NCBI GenBank assembly: GCA_022009675.1
Contig: CP091718.1
Span: 124,001-188,000 of the forward strand
Reading direction: 5' to 3'
Source: Oscillospiraceae bacterium
GTDB taxonomy: Bacteria > Bacillota > Clostridia > Oscillospirales > CAG-272
Length of the DNA: 64,000 nucleotides
This document shows, piece by piece, positions 1-10,782 of this stretch. The first letter of the stretch is position 1. Each line of letters starts with the position of its first letter. Below the pieces are notes generated by a model that was not told the origin of the DNA, searched no databases, and saw nothing but the letters and a program-made list of their open reading frames with translations. A program made the position numbers and the translations under genes.

Positions 1-76
1 GAATAAAGCAAGAGCAAAAAGCGGCGGGAACCGGATTTTTTCCCCCGAAAACCGAAAAAGGAGGGACGCGGCACAG

Positions 77-448
77 ATGGAGAGCAGGACGACGGCGAAG
101 TATCAGGTCATCCAGGACGCGGGCGGCTGGCGCTTCCGCTTTTACTGCGATGCATCCGGCGCACTGGGATGCGCCACGGAGGTATATCGCGGCGAAAGAC
201 CGGAGGACGCGCTGGCGGCGGCATGGGAAAGCGAGGGCAGGCGGCAGTTCAACCGGTGCGGCAGATGCGGCAGGTGGGTGATCAACGCGATGTACAACGT
301 GGACAGCCTGCAATGCGTGGACTGTGCGCCGTGGACAGCCCGGATTGTTTTCTGCCCCGCCTGCGGGGCGAAAGCGCGGAAGGACGACGCGGTCTGCTCC
401 GCCTGCGGCGCGGACCTGCGGGGAGAGGGGGGAGCGGCGGATGCATGA
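77..448 (+). CDS. small zinc-ribbon protein
   Basis: A 123-residue protein of unknown function. Four CxxC pairs are visible: CGRC and CVDC in the middle (about residues 61-82), then CPAC and CSAC near the C-terminus (about 93-109), giving two likely zinc ribbons. There is no signal peptide or membrane segment, so it is probably cytoplasmic. The ATG is preceded by an AAAGGAGGG ribosome site about ten bases upstream. Its last eight bases overlap the start of the next zinc-ribbon gene, and a secreted dockerin protein follows, so the three are probably co-transcribed. A regulatory or assembly role is only a guess from position. Confidence 0.65.
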   Translation: MESRTTAKYQVIQDAGGWRFRFYCDASGALGCATEVYRGERPEDALAAAWESEGRRQFNRCGRCGRWVINAMYNVDSLQCVDCAPWTARIVFCPACGAKARKDDAVCSACGADLRGEGGAADA

Positions 449-746
449 GGCGGTACTGCAGGAGGACGACCGCGCAAGGCTCGGCTTCGGTGAGACGTGC
501 ATGAAGCAGCTGCGCGTCTGCCCGGAATGCGGACAGCTCGCCGCACCGGGTGAGCCGCGGTGCCGCGGCTGTCACGCTCCCCTGCCGGACAGGACGCTCT
601 ATGAGCTGTACCTTTCGCGGCACACCGTGTGTCCGGGATGCCGCACGGTCGCAAGACCGGGCGCGCGCTACTGCCATGTCTGCGGCAGGAGGCTGCCGGC
701 GGACAAACCCAACCCAACAACAGAAAAAGGAGAGAACACAACATGA
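441..746 (+). CDS. small zinc-ribbon protein
   Basis: A 101-residue protein beginning at the ATG that overlaps the end of the preceding gene. It carries three CxxC-type pairs: CPEC, CRGC and CPGC, then CHVC, typical of tandem zinc ribbons. No membrane segment is seen. The final codons overlap the ATG of the secreted protein at 743, so translation of all three genes is probably coupled. Function is unknown; other double-zinc-ribbon proteins bind nucleic acids or partner proteins. Confidence 0.6.
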   Translation: MHEAVLQEDDRARLGFGETCMKQLRVCPECGQLAAPGEPRCRGCHAPLPDRTLYELYLSRHTVCPGCRTVARPGARYCHVCGRRLPADKPNPTTEKGENTT

Positions 747-1820
747 ACAGAACGCAAAGTACGCTACGGAAAACGCTGGCTCTGCTCCTGACGCTGGTCA
801 TGCTGCTGGGCGTCATGCCGTTTGCGGAGCTTGGCACGGTGATGATCCGGGCGCAGGCGGCGGACGCGGGCGAGCCTGCCGCGGGCGAGCCTGCCGCGAG
901 CGTGGCGGCAGCAGGCAGTGCCGCCATAGCAGCCACCCCGCGCAGAGCGGCGGCGGCAGAGCCGACATGGGTCGAAGTAGGCAAAGAGAAAAAGCACGAG
1001 GATCGCATGAAAAAAGCTGATCACGCTGCTGACCTCTCCCTACGAATACCACATAAAGCTCGTGGGACATATCGACATTTCCGACAAAAACGACCTGCCC
1101 ATATGGGGCAAGACAAGCGGCATTCAGATACAGGGCGTCAAGCACCTGGATATGAACGGCTACAATATCTCCTATGAGCACACCGGTGTGGGATATTCGG
1201 AAAAATTTGTATATAAGGACGCTGTCAACAAAAATGCGAAGTACCTCTACTATCTGATGACGGTGACGGAGGACGCGAGCTTCTATCTCTATGATTCCAC
1301 CGGAAAAAACGGAAAGATATTCTTCGGTCAGCCGATGTATGTATCGGAAATGCCCTACCGCAATATCATATCCGTCAAAGGTCGCTTTACGATGTACGGC
1401 GGCGAGATCAGCACCGGTGCTTCAAAGAAGCTGTACTACACCGACGTAAGAACGGTTAATTACTATGGTGAGGATAAACATACCTTCTCGTATACCGGAA
1501 ATCTGCGCCTGCAGCTTCAGGGAAGCGGAGTCACGGTTGAGAACGGCGGCTATTTTGAGATGAACGGCGGCGACGTCTACGGCAGAGGAACGCATTTTGC
1601 CGCCATCGAGGGCAGACCCGGCTCCACCGTTTTTGATAAACGACGGATATATCGAGGGGTGCCGGCGGCGCCGACGCTTATTCCGGCGGATATGAGAGCA
1701 GAGCATGGGAAGGATGGAGATGGTTGCGCATATCAAGCGCTCTGGAGCACGGCAACCTCACAGTCAACGGCGGTAATTTCAGAGCAAAAAAGTCATAGAT
1801 GTGGAATTGGTTCATCATGA
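743..1820 (+). CDS. N-terminal part of large secreted dockerin protein (frameshifted)
   Basis: This starts with a clear signal peptide (basic MNRTQSTLRK, a Leu-rich core, then an AQA-type cleavage region) followed by an Ala/Gly-rich stretch. An A6 run at 1010-1015 has one base too many. Removing it joins the signal peptide to the frame running to 1820. That part has short Gly-rich strands such as 'MNGGDVYGRG', resembling a right-handed beta-helix. Further single-base slips near 1635 and 1656 and in runs at about 1785 (A6) and 1878 (T7) connect this segment to the long reading frame at 1914. I read 743-6056 as one protein of roughly 1,770 residues. The frame breaks look like sequence errors rather than gene decay, because coding quality continues across them. 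Confidence 0.6.
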
Positions 1821-1913
1821 ACATCCAAATGATAAATACGGCGCTTACAAAAAGATGGAGCCCGGCAAAATCGCCATTTTTTTGACGGTCTCAATCCCGA
1901 CAGCGATTGCAGC

Positions 1914-4900
1914 ATGACCTATACGACCATCGGTGCCTTAGACGATACGCTCTATTTATGCGGAGCAAAAGTGACCCCGGCAACCGACGGCGTATCGAGA
2001 CCGAGCGAGAGAATCACGCTGAAAGCCGCTCCCGGCTATGACACGACGTACTATCATCCAAACGATGCGTTTGTCATCAACGTAGGCTATCAGTCCTACT
2101 GGGGCAAGAACGCAAGCGTTTTGGAAAACGATTACAACCCGAACAGCTGGTGTAGACTGTTCTATATGTTCTATCTCTATAAGGTCGGCGAAAGCACGCC
2201 TATCGCCGAATATTTCAGCGAAAAGCCGCGGCTCAATCTCCGCGACCTGCGCGACTCCAAGACAAACGCATGGCCGAGATATGAAACAGGCGCGAAATAC
2301 TATATCCGCGTGCTTGTGTCCGAGGCATGGAACAACCGGTACCACACGGCATATGAGGGTATTCAGGACTGGTACTTCACGGCGACGGACTTTGAATCGC
2401 GCAAGATAGACTTCGATTACAAGGTGACCATCTCCGACAAGCCCACGACAGGCGGGCACACGGTCTATAATGTCGCCCTCACGGACGAATGCGTCAAGAG
2501 CATCAAGGATATGGGCTATTCCGACAGGGTAAGGGTCTCCTATGCATACAGGTACTACGAGGGCACAAATTCAAGCACCCAGCCCGTAAATTACTGGCTC
2601 GCAAACGAGTTTAAAATGGACGGCACAACGCCCTATTCGATAATCACGGGGAAAACGGGGCCGCTTTTCCTCAAGGTGACGCTGACCTTCCGCGAGAGCA
2701 ACAACCTGAACGCAAAGACCATCGCAACCTTTGAAAAGGAATGCAGGGTGTTCTCGTCCGGCGAGATCAAGTATACGGTTCAGAACAAGGGCGGAAGCGT
2801 CCCCGGCTATAAATGGAAGAGTCAGGGCGAGGGAAGCACGAAATTGGAGTACGGACAGAAGATCTGGCTCAACCACGGGCTGCAGGATTATCTGGACGAC
2901 GGCGGCTGGCTCGACCCCTATGACAACACCCCGATCGATTCGTATGATATAATCTGGCAGTATCTCGACGGAAACACATGGGAAAATGTCACCTTCGGCG
3001 ACACACGCTTCTCCATTGAGGACGTAAAAGTCAAGGAGGAGGGCAGAACCTATCAGCGCCTGCTCTGCACCGACCGGAACGGCATTTACCGCTACGGCGT
3101 GAGATACGCCTCGCCGGACGGCAAGGGACATCAGTTCTACTGGTCTACCTGCTTCTTCAATGTGGAAGGCGTGGACTATGCCGCGCTCCGCACGGTGACG
3201 ATATCCTCAAGTGCCTCGGAAACCGAATACGGCAAGGGCACGACCATCCGCGCAACCCGCAATACGGGCATCGCCGACTGGGGCGGCTTCAGAAGATATC
3301 GCCTGGACGTCATCGAATCGCCCTACAATTATCGCAACGGCAGCATTGACATCGGTCCGACGGACAGCAACCTCAAATCCAGCGAAACCGGCGTATGGAA
3401 CCTTGACGAATACTTCAACAGGGCAACGGCGGAAAACATGATTCCCGGAGAGTATGTGTTCCGCGTGGTGGCAATCGGCTATGTCAGCGGCGTGAAATAC
3501 GAGGTTTATTCCAACACCGTAACGGTGAAATACGAAAAGCACGCAACAGGATACAGAATGCTCATCTTCGGTACGGACACGGTGCTTACAAAGAACGAAA
3601 GCGAAGTCGGCACTTACATCATGGGGTATTCCAACAAGCTGAGCATCCTGAGAAGCTGGGTTCCGGAGGACGCAACGTACACAGATATCACCGATTATAT
3701 ATGGAAAAGCTCCAATCCCGAGGTCGCAACGGTTACCGATTACGGTCTGGTAACGACGCATGCGCCCGGCACGGCGCGCATTACCTATCGCTCACGCTGG
3801 ACCAAGGATAATTCGTGGCACGAATGCAGTGTCGATATTATCGTGCCGATCTATGAATTCAAGATACAGACGCCCGACCTTACCGACCACATCGGCGAGA
3901 AGTTTACCGATGTTCTGCCCGTCGTCACGGCGGTGCGAAGCTACAACGGCGAATGGGTGACCGGCGAGAAAGCGCAGGCGTGCCTGACGGTAGAGACGCT
4001 CAAGGTTTCCTCGCAGTTCAAAGCCTATTATGAGCATGTATGGGAGAGCGTGATCGCATACAACGACGCGCCGGAGATAACCTATATGTTCAAGCCCACG
4101 GAGGGCAACACCTTCTATCTCCGCCACGTCATGTACAATTATTATCTCCCGGATATCGACACGGTCGGCTGTAACGGCTTTGACAACAGTCAGAGCGTGT
4201 ACGAGCTGAGCAAATTCGGCGCGACATATCCGAGCTCCTACGGCGTTTACGGCTACAATCCGGACACGACGAGCAACCCATGGAACGCATATCTGCTTCT
4301 GACGCGGTATGCAGACTTCCTCTATGAACCCGGCACAACCTATATCGACACGCTCGAAATCACGACAAACGAGCCGTATGCGGGCGACAACCGCGTATGG
4401 AAATTCGACGATAAACATTATCAGTACATGGACCTCAAGTTCGGCGGGCTTGAAAACATCACGGCGGTTGACCTTGTCTGGAGCTATGCCTCCAAGCTGA
4501 ACGAAACGATAAACGGCTCCGGCGTTCCCTATGAGGACGCGTCCTCCGAGCAGCACAGCACGGGCGCCCTTGAATATACGAGCTGCTTTGTTTACGGTGA
4601 GGACGGCATCAGCATGCTTCCTCCCACAAAGAAATACGAAGGCGGACTCTATATGCACAAGCTCGCCTTCAAAATCGGCTCCTTCGGCGAAGCTGAAAGC
4701 AAATTCAGGCTCGCGCCGGACGTGAAGGTTTATGTCAACGGTCACTATATGCCGTTTGCAGAGCTCACCGACAGTTACGGTCGCTCCCGCATTGACGTGG
4801 AGTATTACTTCTCCGTCGGCGAGCCGGAGCCTTACGGCGGCGCGGACGACAAGCACCTGATGCTCGTGGGTCCGCAGGAGTACGTCCGCACGGGCAAGCC

Positions 4901-6056
4901 GATGCCGGATCTCTACGATTTCACCGTTGTGTGGAAGGATAAGCTCGACGACGCCGGAAGAAACGTCGAAACAAAGCTGTCGGTCACCGGGATCCAGTGG
5001 TTCATCGACCGCAACGGCAACGGAATGTTCGATGCGGGCGAGGATACGGGCATCTTCGACGCCAAGGGCAACGCGCTTCCCAACACGGTGTACTCCGGAC
5101 TTGTCACGCTGACGGCGGAGGACAATGCAAACGTCCGCTTCGCCGAGCCCTGCCGCCTCTATGTCGGCAAGGACACCTATGTGACCATCAGCGAGAACAG
5201 CCTTTCGGCGGTATTCAAGCTGGGTGCGGACTATTACGAGCTGCACACCGGCATGATCCTGCCGACCGGCGGCGCGACAGGCAGCTTCAAGATGTTCACC
5301 CTGCGCCCCGATGCCGCGCTGAACGGCATCTCCATCGCGGATGAGCATATCGAGAAGGAGGACGGAACCGTCCTCTCCGCCAGTCAGCCGCTGAACGAGG
5401 GCACGACTTACTACTACTGCATCACCTATCAGTACGAGCCGTGGTTCCTCCTTGCGTCACTCCACACCGACCTCCCGCAGAACGCCCGCGTGGTGATAGA
5501 CGGCATAGAGCTGGGCGCGGACGCGTGGGAGCTGGCGACCAAGACAGTCGGCGACAAGGTCTACTATACCGGCTTCAAGGTACGCATCCCGTGCTGGACC
5601 TCGGGAACCGGCAGGAGCGTATCGGGCAGAATCACGACCTTCCTGGACGATACCGACAGCGTGACCGTGACGCTCACCCGCAAGGGCGACAGCAAGCCGT
5701 CCTACTCCAAGGTGATCTACGGCAACAGCGCAACCTACACGTTTGACAGCGTGGCAGAGGGAACCTATATCATGACGGTTTCCAAGAAGAACCACGTTGC
5801 CCGTTCGGAAACGATCACCGTTGGCTCCACCTCGGTCACGAAGAACATGAAGGTTCACGTCATCGGCGACATCAACGGCGACGGCAAGGTGACCACGCTG
5901 GACTACATGAAGGTCAACGCCTATGTCAAGGGCACGGTAACCCTTACGGAATATGAAATGAAATGTGCCGATGTCATCGGTACGGACGGCAAGGTCACCA
6001 CAGCCGACGCGATGCGTATCAACGCGCACGTCAAGGGCACAAAGCATCTCTGGTAA
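1914..6056 (+). CDS. large secreted surface protein with Big2-like and C-terminal type I dockerin domains
   Basis: A 1,380-residue continuation of the protein that starts at 743. Most of it is beta-rich sequence I cannot assign. A bacterial Ig-like (Big2) module with 'NPEVATVTDYGLVTT' lies near nt 3570-3850. A carboxypeptidase-regulatory-like beta module ('EGTYIMTVSKKNH') precedes a terminal dockerin at about nt 5866-6053. The first dockerin loop, DINGDGKVTTLD, has all calcium ligands. The second, around 'GTDGKVTTAD', has an extra residue and lacks the first Asp. No hydrolase catalytic domain was recognised. Dockerins bind cohesins, and the next gene encodes two cohesin-like domains plus a membrane anchor, so this protein is probably displayed on the cell surface. 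Confidence 0.75.
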   Translation: MTYTTIGALDDTLYLCGAKVTPATDGVSRPSERITLKAAPGYDTTYYHPNDAFVINVGYQSYWGKNASVLENDYNPNSWCRLFYMFYLYKVGESTPIAEYFSEKPRLNLRDLRDSKTNAWPRYETGAKYYIRVLVSEAWNNRYHTAYEGIQDWYFTATDFESRKIDFDYKVTISDKPTTGGHTVYNVALTDECVKSIKDMGYSDRVRVSYAYRYYEGTNSSTQPVNYWLANEFKMDGTTPYSIITGKTGPLFLKVTLTFRESNNLNAKTIATFEKECRVFSSGEIKYTVQNKGGSVPGYKWKSQGEGSTKLEYGQKIWLNHGLQDYLDDGGWLDPYDNTPIDSYDIIWQYLDGNTWENVTFGDTRFSIEDVKVKEEGRTYQRLLCTDRNGIYRYGVRYASPDGKGHQFYWSTCFFNVEGVDYAALRTVTISSSASETEYGKGTTIRATRNTGIADWGGFRRYRLDVIESPYNYRNGSIDIGPTDSNLKSSETGVWNLDEYFNRATAENMIPGEYVFRVVAIGYVSGVKYEVYSNTVTVKYEKHATGYRMLIFGTDTVLTKNESEVGTYIMGYSNKLSILRSWVPEDATYTDITDYIWKSSNPEVATVTDYGLVTTHAPGTARITYRSRWTKDNSWHECSVDIIVPIYEFKIQTPDLTDHIGEKFTDVLPVVTAVRSYNGEWVTGEKAQACLTVETLKVSSQFKAYYEHVWESVIAYNDAPEITYMFKPTEGNTFYLRHVMYNYYLPDIDTVGCNGFDNSQSVYELSKFGATYPSSYGVYGYNPDTTSNPWNAYLLLTRYADFLYEPGTTYIDTLEITTNEPYAGDNRVWKFDDKHYQYMDLKFGGLENITAVDLVWSYASKLNETINGSGVPYEDASSEQHSTGALEYTSCFVYGEDGISMLPPTKKYEGGLYMHKLAFKIGSFGEAESKFRLAPDVKVYVNGHYMPFAELTDSYGRSRIDVEYYFSVGEPEPYGGADDKHLMLVGPQEYVRTGKPMPDLYDFTVVWKDKLDDAGRNVETKLSVTGIQWFIDRNGNGMFDAGEDTGIFDAKGNALPNTVYSGLVTLTAEDNANVRFAEPCRLYVGKDTYVTISENSLSAVFKLGADYYELHTGMILPTGGATGSFKMFTLRPDAALNGISIADEHIEKEDGTVLSASQPLNEGTTYYYCITYQYEPWFLLASLHTDLPQNARVVIDGIELGADAWELATKTVGDKVYYTGFKVRIPCWTSGTGRSVSGRITTFLDDTDSVTVTLTRKGDSKPSYSKVIYGNSATYTFDSVAEGTYIMTVSKKNHVARSETITVGSTSVTKNMKVHVIGDINGDGKVTTLDYMKVNAYVKGTVTLTEYEMKCADVIGTDGKVTTADAMRINAHVKGTKHLW

Positions 6057-6068
6057 AACGGCACCCCT

Positions 6069-6099
6069 GCCGCCGCCCTGCGCGGAACAGGGCGGCGGC
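6069..6099 (+). other. GC-rich intergenic hairpin
   Basis: A perfect 12-bp stem (GCCGCCGCCCTG with its complement) and a 7-base loop lie between the dockerin gene and the cohesin scaffold gene. No T-run follows. It is more likely a processing or stabilising stem, or an attenuator, than a classical terminator. Confidence 0.5.
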
Positions 6100-6173
6100 G
6101 CAGAAAACGCTTCCGCAGACAACCATACTACGCTAACAGCCACAGGCTGACAGCTAATAGGAGAAGATTGTCT

Positions 6174-9100
6174 ATGAACCAAAAAAATAACATCTATATT
6201 ACTGTGCCTTGTCATGATTCTTTCCATGATGACGGTTGCAGTACCCGTGTATGCCGCGCCGGTCGCGTCCACTGCGCTGACTGTTTCGGCGGACAAAACG
6301 ACCGCTTCCCCCGGTGATACCATAACCTATACCATCACAATGGGAGCTGTTTCCGACCTCGGATCAATCCAGATGGTACTGGATATTCCGGCGGGACTGA
6401 CTTATGTCTCAGGTTCCGGCGCGCTGGCTCCGGGGCTTAAGGCGAAGCTCGGCTTTGACGACATTTCCTTCACGGAGAATGCCGCGACCGGGCGGTGTAT
6501 CATCAACGGCGCCGCCTCCGCCGCGGACTACGCGAGCACGGCGGACACCGTGATAGCGACCTTCCGCTGCACCGTCAACGCAGATGCAACAGGCGTGCAG
6601 GAGCTGGGACTGACGGAGCTTGAATTTGTCTCCTGCCAGACCTTTGAGGAGATCACCTCCAACTTCTCTGTCGTCAAGGCAGCCGTTACGGTCAGCGGCG
6701 CGACGCCGCCCGTGCCTGCCTTCACCGTCAGCTTTGCCGCCAACGGCGGGACGGGGACGATGGCGGACGTCACCGATGTCCCCGCGGGCGCATATACGCT
6801 CCCCGCGTGCAAGTTTATGCCTCCGGATAGCAAGAGATTTATCGGCTGGGCAACCACGGCAAGCGGGACTGCCACCGCGGCAGGCGGAACAATTACCGTA
6901 TCGGATAATGTAACACTGTACGCGATTTGGGAAGAAATTCCCACAACGCATCCGGAAAAGCCGGCGGTAAGCGTAACCAGCACCTACACCTACAGCGGCT
7001 CGCGCCAGGCTGTTACCGTCGCGGGCTTCGACAGCGCGACGATGCAGATCTCCGGCAACACCGGAACAAGTGCGGGCAAGTATACCGCAAGCATCACCTC
7101 CAAGAGCGGACGCTGGGCAGACGGCACAAGTGCACCGGTGACGGTCGAATGGACGATACAGCGCAAAGCGATCACGCCGACTATCCGCGTAAGCGGCACA
7201 TACACCTATACGGGTACGCCGGTCATACCGACCTTTACCGTAGAGGATGGCGGCAAGGTGCTTTCCTCTGCCGAGTACAGCCGGAGCATCACCGACAATG
7301 ACGCGATCGGAACGGGCAGAATAACCGTCTCCGACAAGACGGGCGGAAACTACGAGATCACAACGACCTCGCAGACCTTTGATATCGGCGCGCCCACACC
7401 TCCTCCCACGGTCTACACCTCCACGCAGCTGAAGGTAACGGCGGATAAGACCACCGCAGCGGCTGGCGATGTGATTACCTTCACCATCACGATGGGGCCC
7501 GTTTCCGACCTCGGCTCGATCCAGATGAGGCTGAAGCTTCCGGCTGAGCTGACCGTGGTACCCGGTTCCTGCGTGCTGGACGCGGGGTTGCAGGCAACAC
7601 TCGGCTTTGACGATATTTCCTTTGCAGAGCCGGCGGGCGGTGATCCCGTCATCACCGGTATTGCGTCCGCAACGGATTACAGGAGCGATACGGACACCGT
7701 GATTGCCACCTTCCGGTGCAAAGTAAAGGCAGGCGTCACGGGTGAGCTGAAAGCGGAGCTGACGGATCTCGAATTCTTCTCCGTCGACTTCACCGAACGC
7801 ACCGAGCGCTTCAGCGTGCTCCCGGCAACCGTGACCGTTGCCGCAACACCTTTTACCGAGGCGCTTGTTCCCGTCACCGACCTGACGGGCAAAGTCTATA
7901 CAGGCGCGGTACAGGAACCTGCCTTCGGCGGTGCGCTTGTGCGCGGCACCGATTATGATGTGACCTACACGCTCGGGGCAGCCGGAATCGGCAGTCTTGA
8001 CGGCGGGAAGCCCTTAGGCGCCGGCGTGTATACCGTGACCGTAGCGGGCAAGGGCGGGTATACCGGCAGCTTCACAAAGGAACTGACGATAGGCAAAGCA
8101 AATCCGGCATACACGCTTCCTGCGGGGATTACGGGCGATAAAGGCAAGGCGCTCTCAACCAGTACGGCGCTCCCGGCAGGCTGGAGCTGGATGGACGGCA
8201 CGGAGATCATGGGTGTCGAGGGAGCACACGCCTTCAAGGCGAGATTTACCCCGTCCGACACGGCAAACTACAATACGATCGAGAATATCGACGTAACGGT
8301 TACGGTCGCGGAGCACGTCCACGCGGACGCCAACCATGACCATATATGCGATGTCTGCCACGCTGTGATAAGTTCGTGTGCAGATGCCGATCACGATCAT
8401 ACGTGTGATGTATGCGGCAAAACCCTGAGCGAATGTGCGGACGACAACAAGGATCACAAGTGCGATCTCTGCGGCAAGATTCTCAGCGAATGCGCGGACG
8501 ACAACAAGGATCACAAGTGCGATCTCTGCGGCAAGACGCTGAGCGAATGCGCGGACGACAACAAGGATCACAAGTGCGACCTGTGCGGCAAGACACTGAG
8601 TGAGTGTGCGGACGAAAACAAGGATCACAAGTGCGATCTTTGCGGCAAGACTTTGAGCGAGTGCGCAGACAACAACAAGGATCACAAGTGTGACCTCTGC
8701 GGTAAAACTCTCAGTGAGTGCGCGGACGAAAACAAGGATCACAAGTGTGATCTCTGCGGCAAGACGCTGAGCGAATGTGCAGACGACAACAAGGATCACA
8801 AGTGTGATCTCTGCGGCAAGACGCTGAGCGAGTGTGCGGATGAAAACAAAGATCACAAGTGTGACCTGTGCGGAAAGACTTTGAGCGAGTGCGCCGACAA
8901 CAACAAGGATCACAAGTGTGACCTTTGCGGAAAAACTTTGAGCGAATGTGCGGACGAAAACAAGGATCACAAGTGTGACCTCTGCGGCAAGACGTTGAGC
9001 GAGTGTGCCGACAACAACAAGGATCACAAGTGCGACCTGTGCGGCAAAACTCTCAGCGAGTGCGCGGACGAAAACAAAGATCACAAGTGCGACCTGTGCG

Positions 9101-10782
9101 GCAAGACGCTGAGCGAATGCGCAGATGACAACAAAGACCACAAGTGTGACATTTGCGGCAAGACGCTGAGCGAATGCGCGGACGACAACAAGGATCACAA
9201 GTGCGATCTCTGCGGCAAGACGCTGAGCGAGTGCGCTGACAACAACCAGGATCACAAGTGTGACCTTTGCGGCAAGACGTTGAGCGAATGCGCAGACAAC
9301 AACAAGGATCACAAGTGCGATCTTTGCGGCAAGACGTTGAGCGAATGCACAGATAACAACAAAGACCACAAGTGCGACCTGTGCGGCAAAACTCTCAGCG
9401 AATGCGCTGACAACAACAAGGATCACAAGTGCGACCTTTGCGGCAAGACGCTGAGCGAATGCGCGGACGACAACAAGGATCACAAGTGCGACCTCTGCGG
9501 TAAGACGCTGAGTGAATGCGCCGACAACAACAAGGATCACAAGTGTGACCTGTGCGGCAAGACACTGAGCGAATGTGCAGACAATAACAAGGATCACAAG
9601 TGCGACCTGTGCGGTGAGACGCTGAGTGAGTGTGCCGACAACAACAAGGATCACAAGTGTGATCTGTGCGGCAAGACGCTGAGTGAGTGCGCGGACAACA
9701 ACAAGGATCACAAGTGTGACCTCTGCGGCAAGACTCTGAGTGAGTGTGCCGACAACAACAAGGATCACAAATGTGACCTGTGTGGCAAGACGTTGAGCGA
9801 GTGCGCAGATAACAACAAAGACCACAAGTGCGACCTGTGCGGCAAAACTCTCAGCGAGTGTGCAGATAACAACAAGGATCACAAGTGCGACCTCTGCGGT
9901 AAAACTCTGAGCGAATGCGCGGACGACAACAAGGATCACAAGTGCGATCTTTGCGGAAAGACGCTGAGCGAGTGCGCGGACAACAACAAGGATCACAAGT
10001 GTGACCTTTGCGGCAAGACGCTGAGCGAATGTGCGGACGAAAACAAGGATCACAAGTGCGACCTGTGCGGCAAGACGCTGAGTGAATGCGCGGACGACAA
10101 CAAGGATCACAAGTGCGACCTCTGCGGTAAAACTCTGAGCGAATGCGCGGACGACAACAAGGATCACAAGTGCGATCTTTGCGGAAAGACGCTTAGCGAG
10201 TGCGCGGACAACAACAAGGATCACAAGTGCGATCTTTGCGGCAAAACCCTGAGTGAGTGCGCAGACGACAACAAGGATCACAAGTGTGACCTCTGCGGTA
10301 AAACTCTCAGTGAATGCGCAGACGACAACAAGGATCACAAGTGTGACCTTTGCGGCAAGACGTTGAGCGAGTGTGCAGACGAAAACAAGGATCACAAGTG
10401 CGACCTGTGCGGAAAGACTTTGAGCGAATGTGCAGACAATAATAAGGATCACAAGTGCGATCTTTGCGGAAAGACACTGAGTGAGTGCGCGGACGAAAAC
10501 AAGGATCACAAATGCGACCTCTGCGGAAAAACTTTGAGCGAATGTGCGGACGACAACAAGGATCACAAGTGCGATCTGTGCGACAAAACCCTGAGTGAGT
10601 GCGCAGACGAAAACAAGGATCACAAGTGCGACCTTTGCGGAAAGACTTTGAGCGAATGTGCAGACGACAACAAAGATCACAAGTGTGACCTGTGCGGAAA
10701 GACTTTGAGCGAGTGCGCGGACGAAAACAAGGATCACAAGTGTGACCTGTGCGGCAAAAACCCTGAGCGAGTGTGCCGATAA
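6174..10782 (+). CDS. cohesin scaffold with 44-unit Cys/His repeat stalk (main part)
   Basis: The ATG at 6174 has an AGGAG site upstream. The A7 run at 6181-6187 must lose one base to give the signal peptide 'MNQKITSILLCLVMILSMM'. In order: cohesin-like domain 1 (nt ~6262-6705, 'LTVSADKTTASPGDTITYTI'), an InlB-type B repeat (~6715-6935, ending YAIWEE), Ig/MBG-like modules (~6955-7395), cohesin-like domain 2 (~7425-7850), another MBG-like module (~7860-8310), then 19-residue repeats from 8377. The two cohesin-like domains share the pattern 'SDLGSIQM...LGFDDISF'. An extra A in the A5 run at 10756-10760 ends this frame early; the protein really continues to 11554. Role inferred: cell-surface receptor for dockerin proteins such as its upstream neighbour. 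Confidence 0.75.

Noticed and set aside
142..1008. Long minus-strand open frames in the GC-rich first kilobase
   Set aside because: They are antisense shadows of the zinc-ribbon and signal-peptide genes, with Arg/Ala/Ser-biased composition and no ribosome site.
1914..6056. Glycoside hydrolase or pectate lyase in the first dockerin protein
   Set aside because: Some Gly-rich strands in the N-terminal part suggest a beta-helix, but no catalytic motif was recognised.
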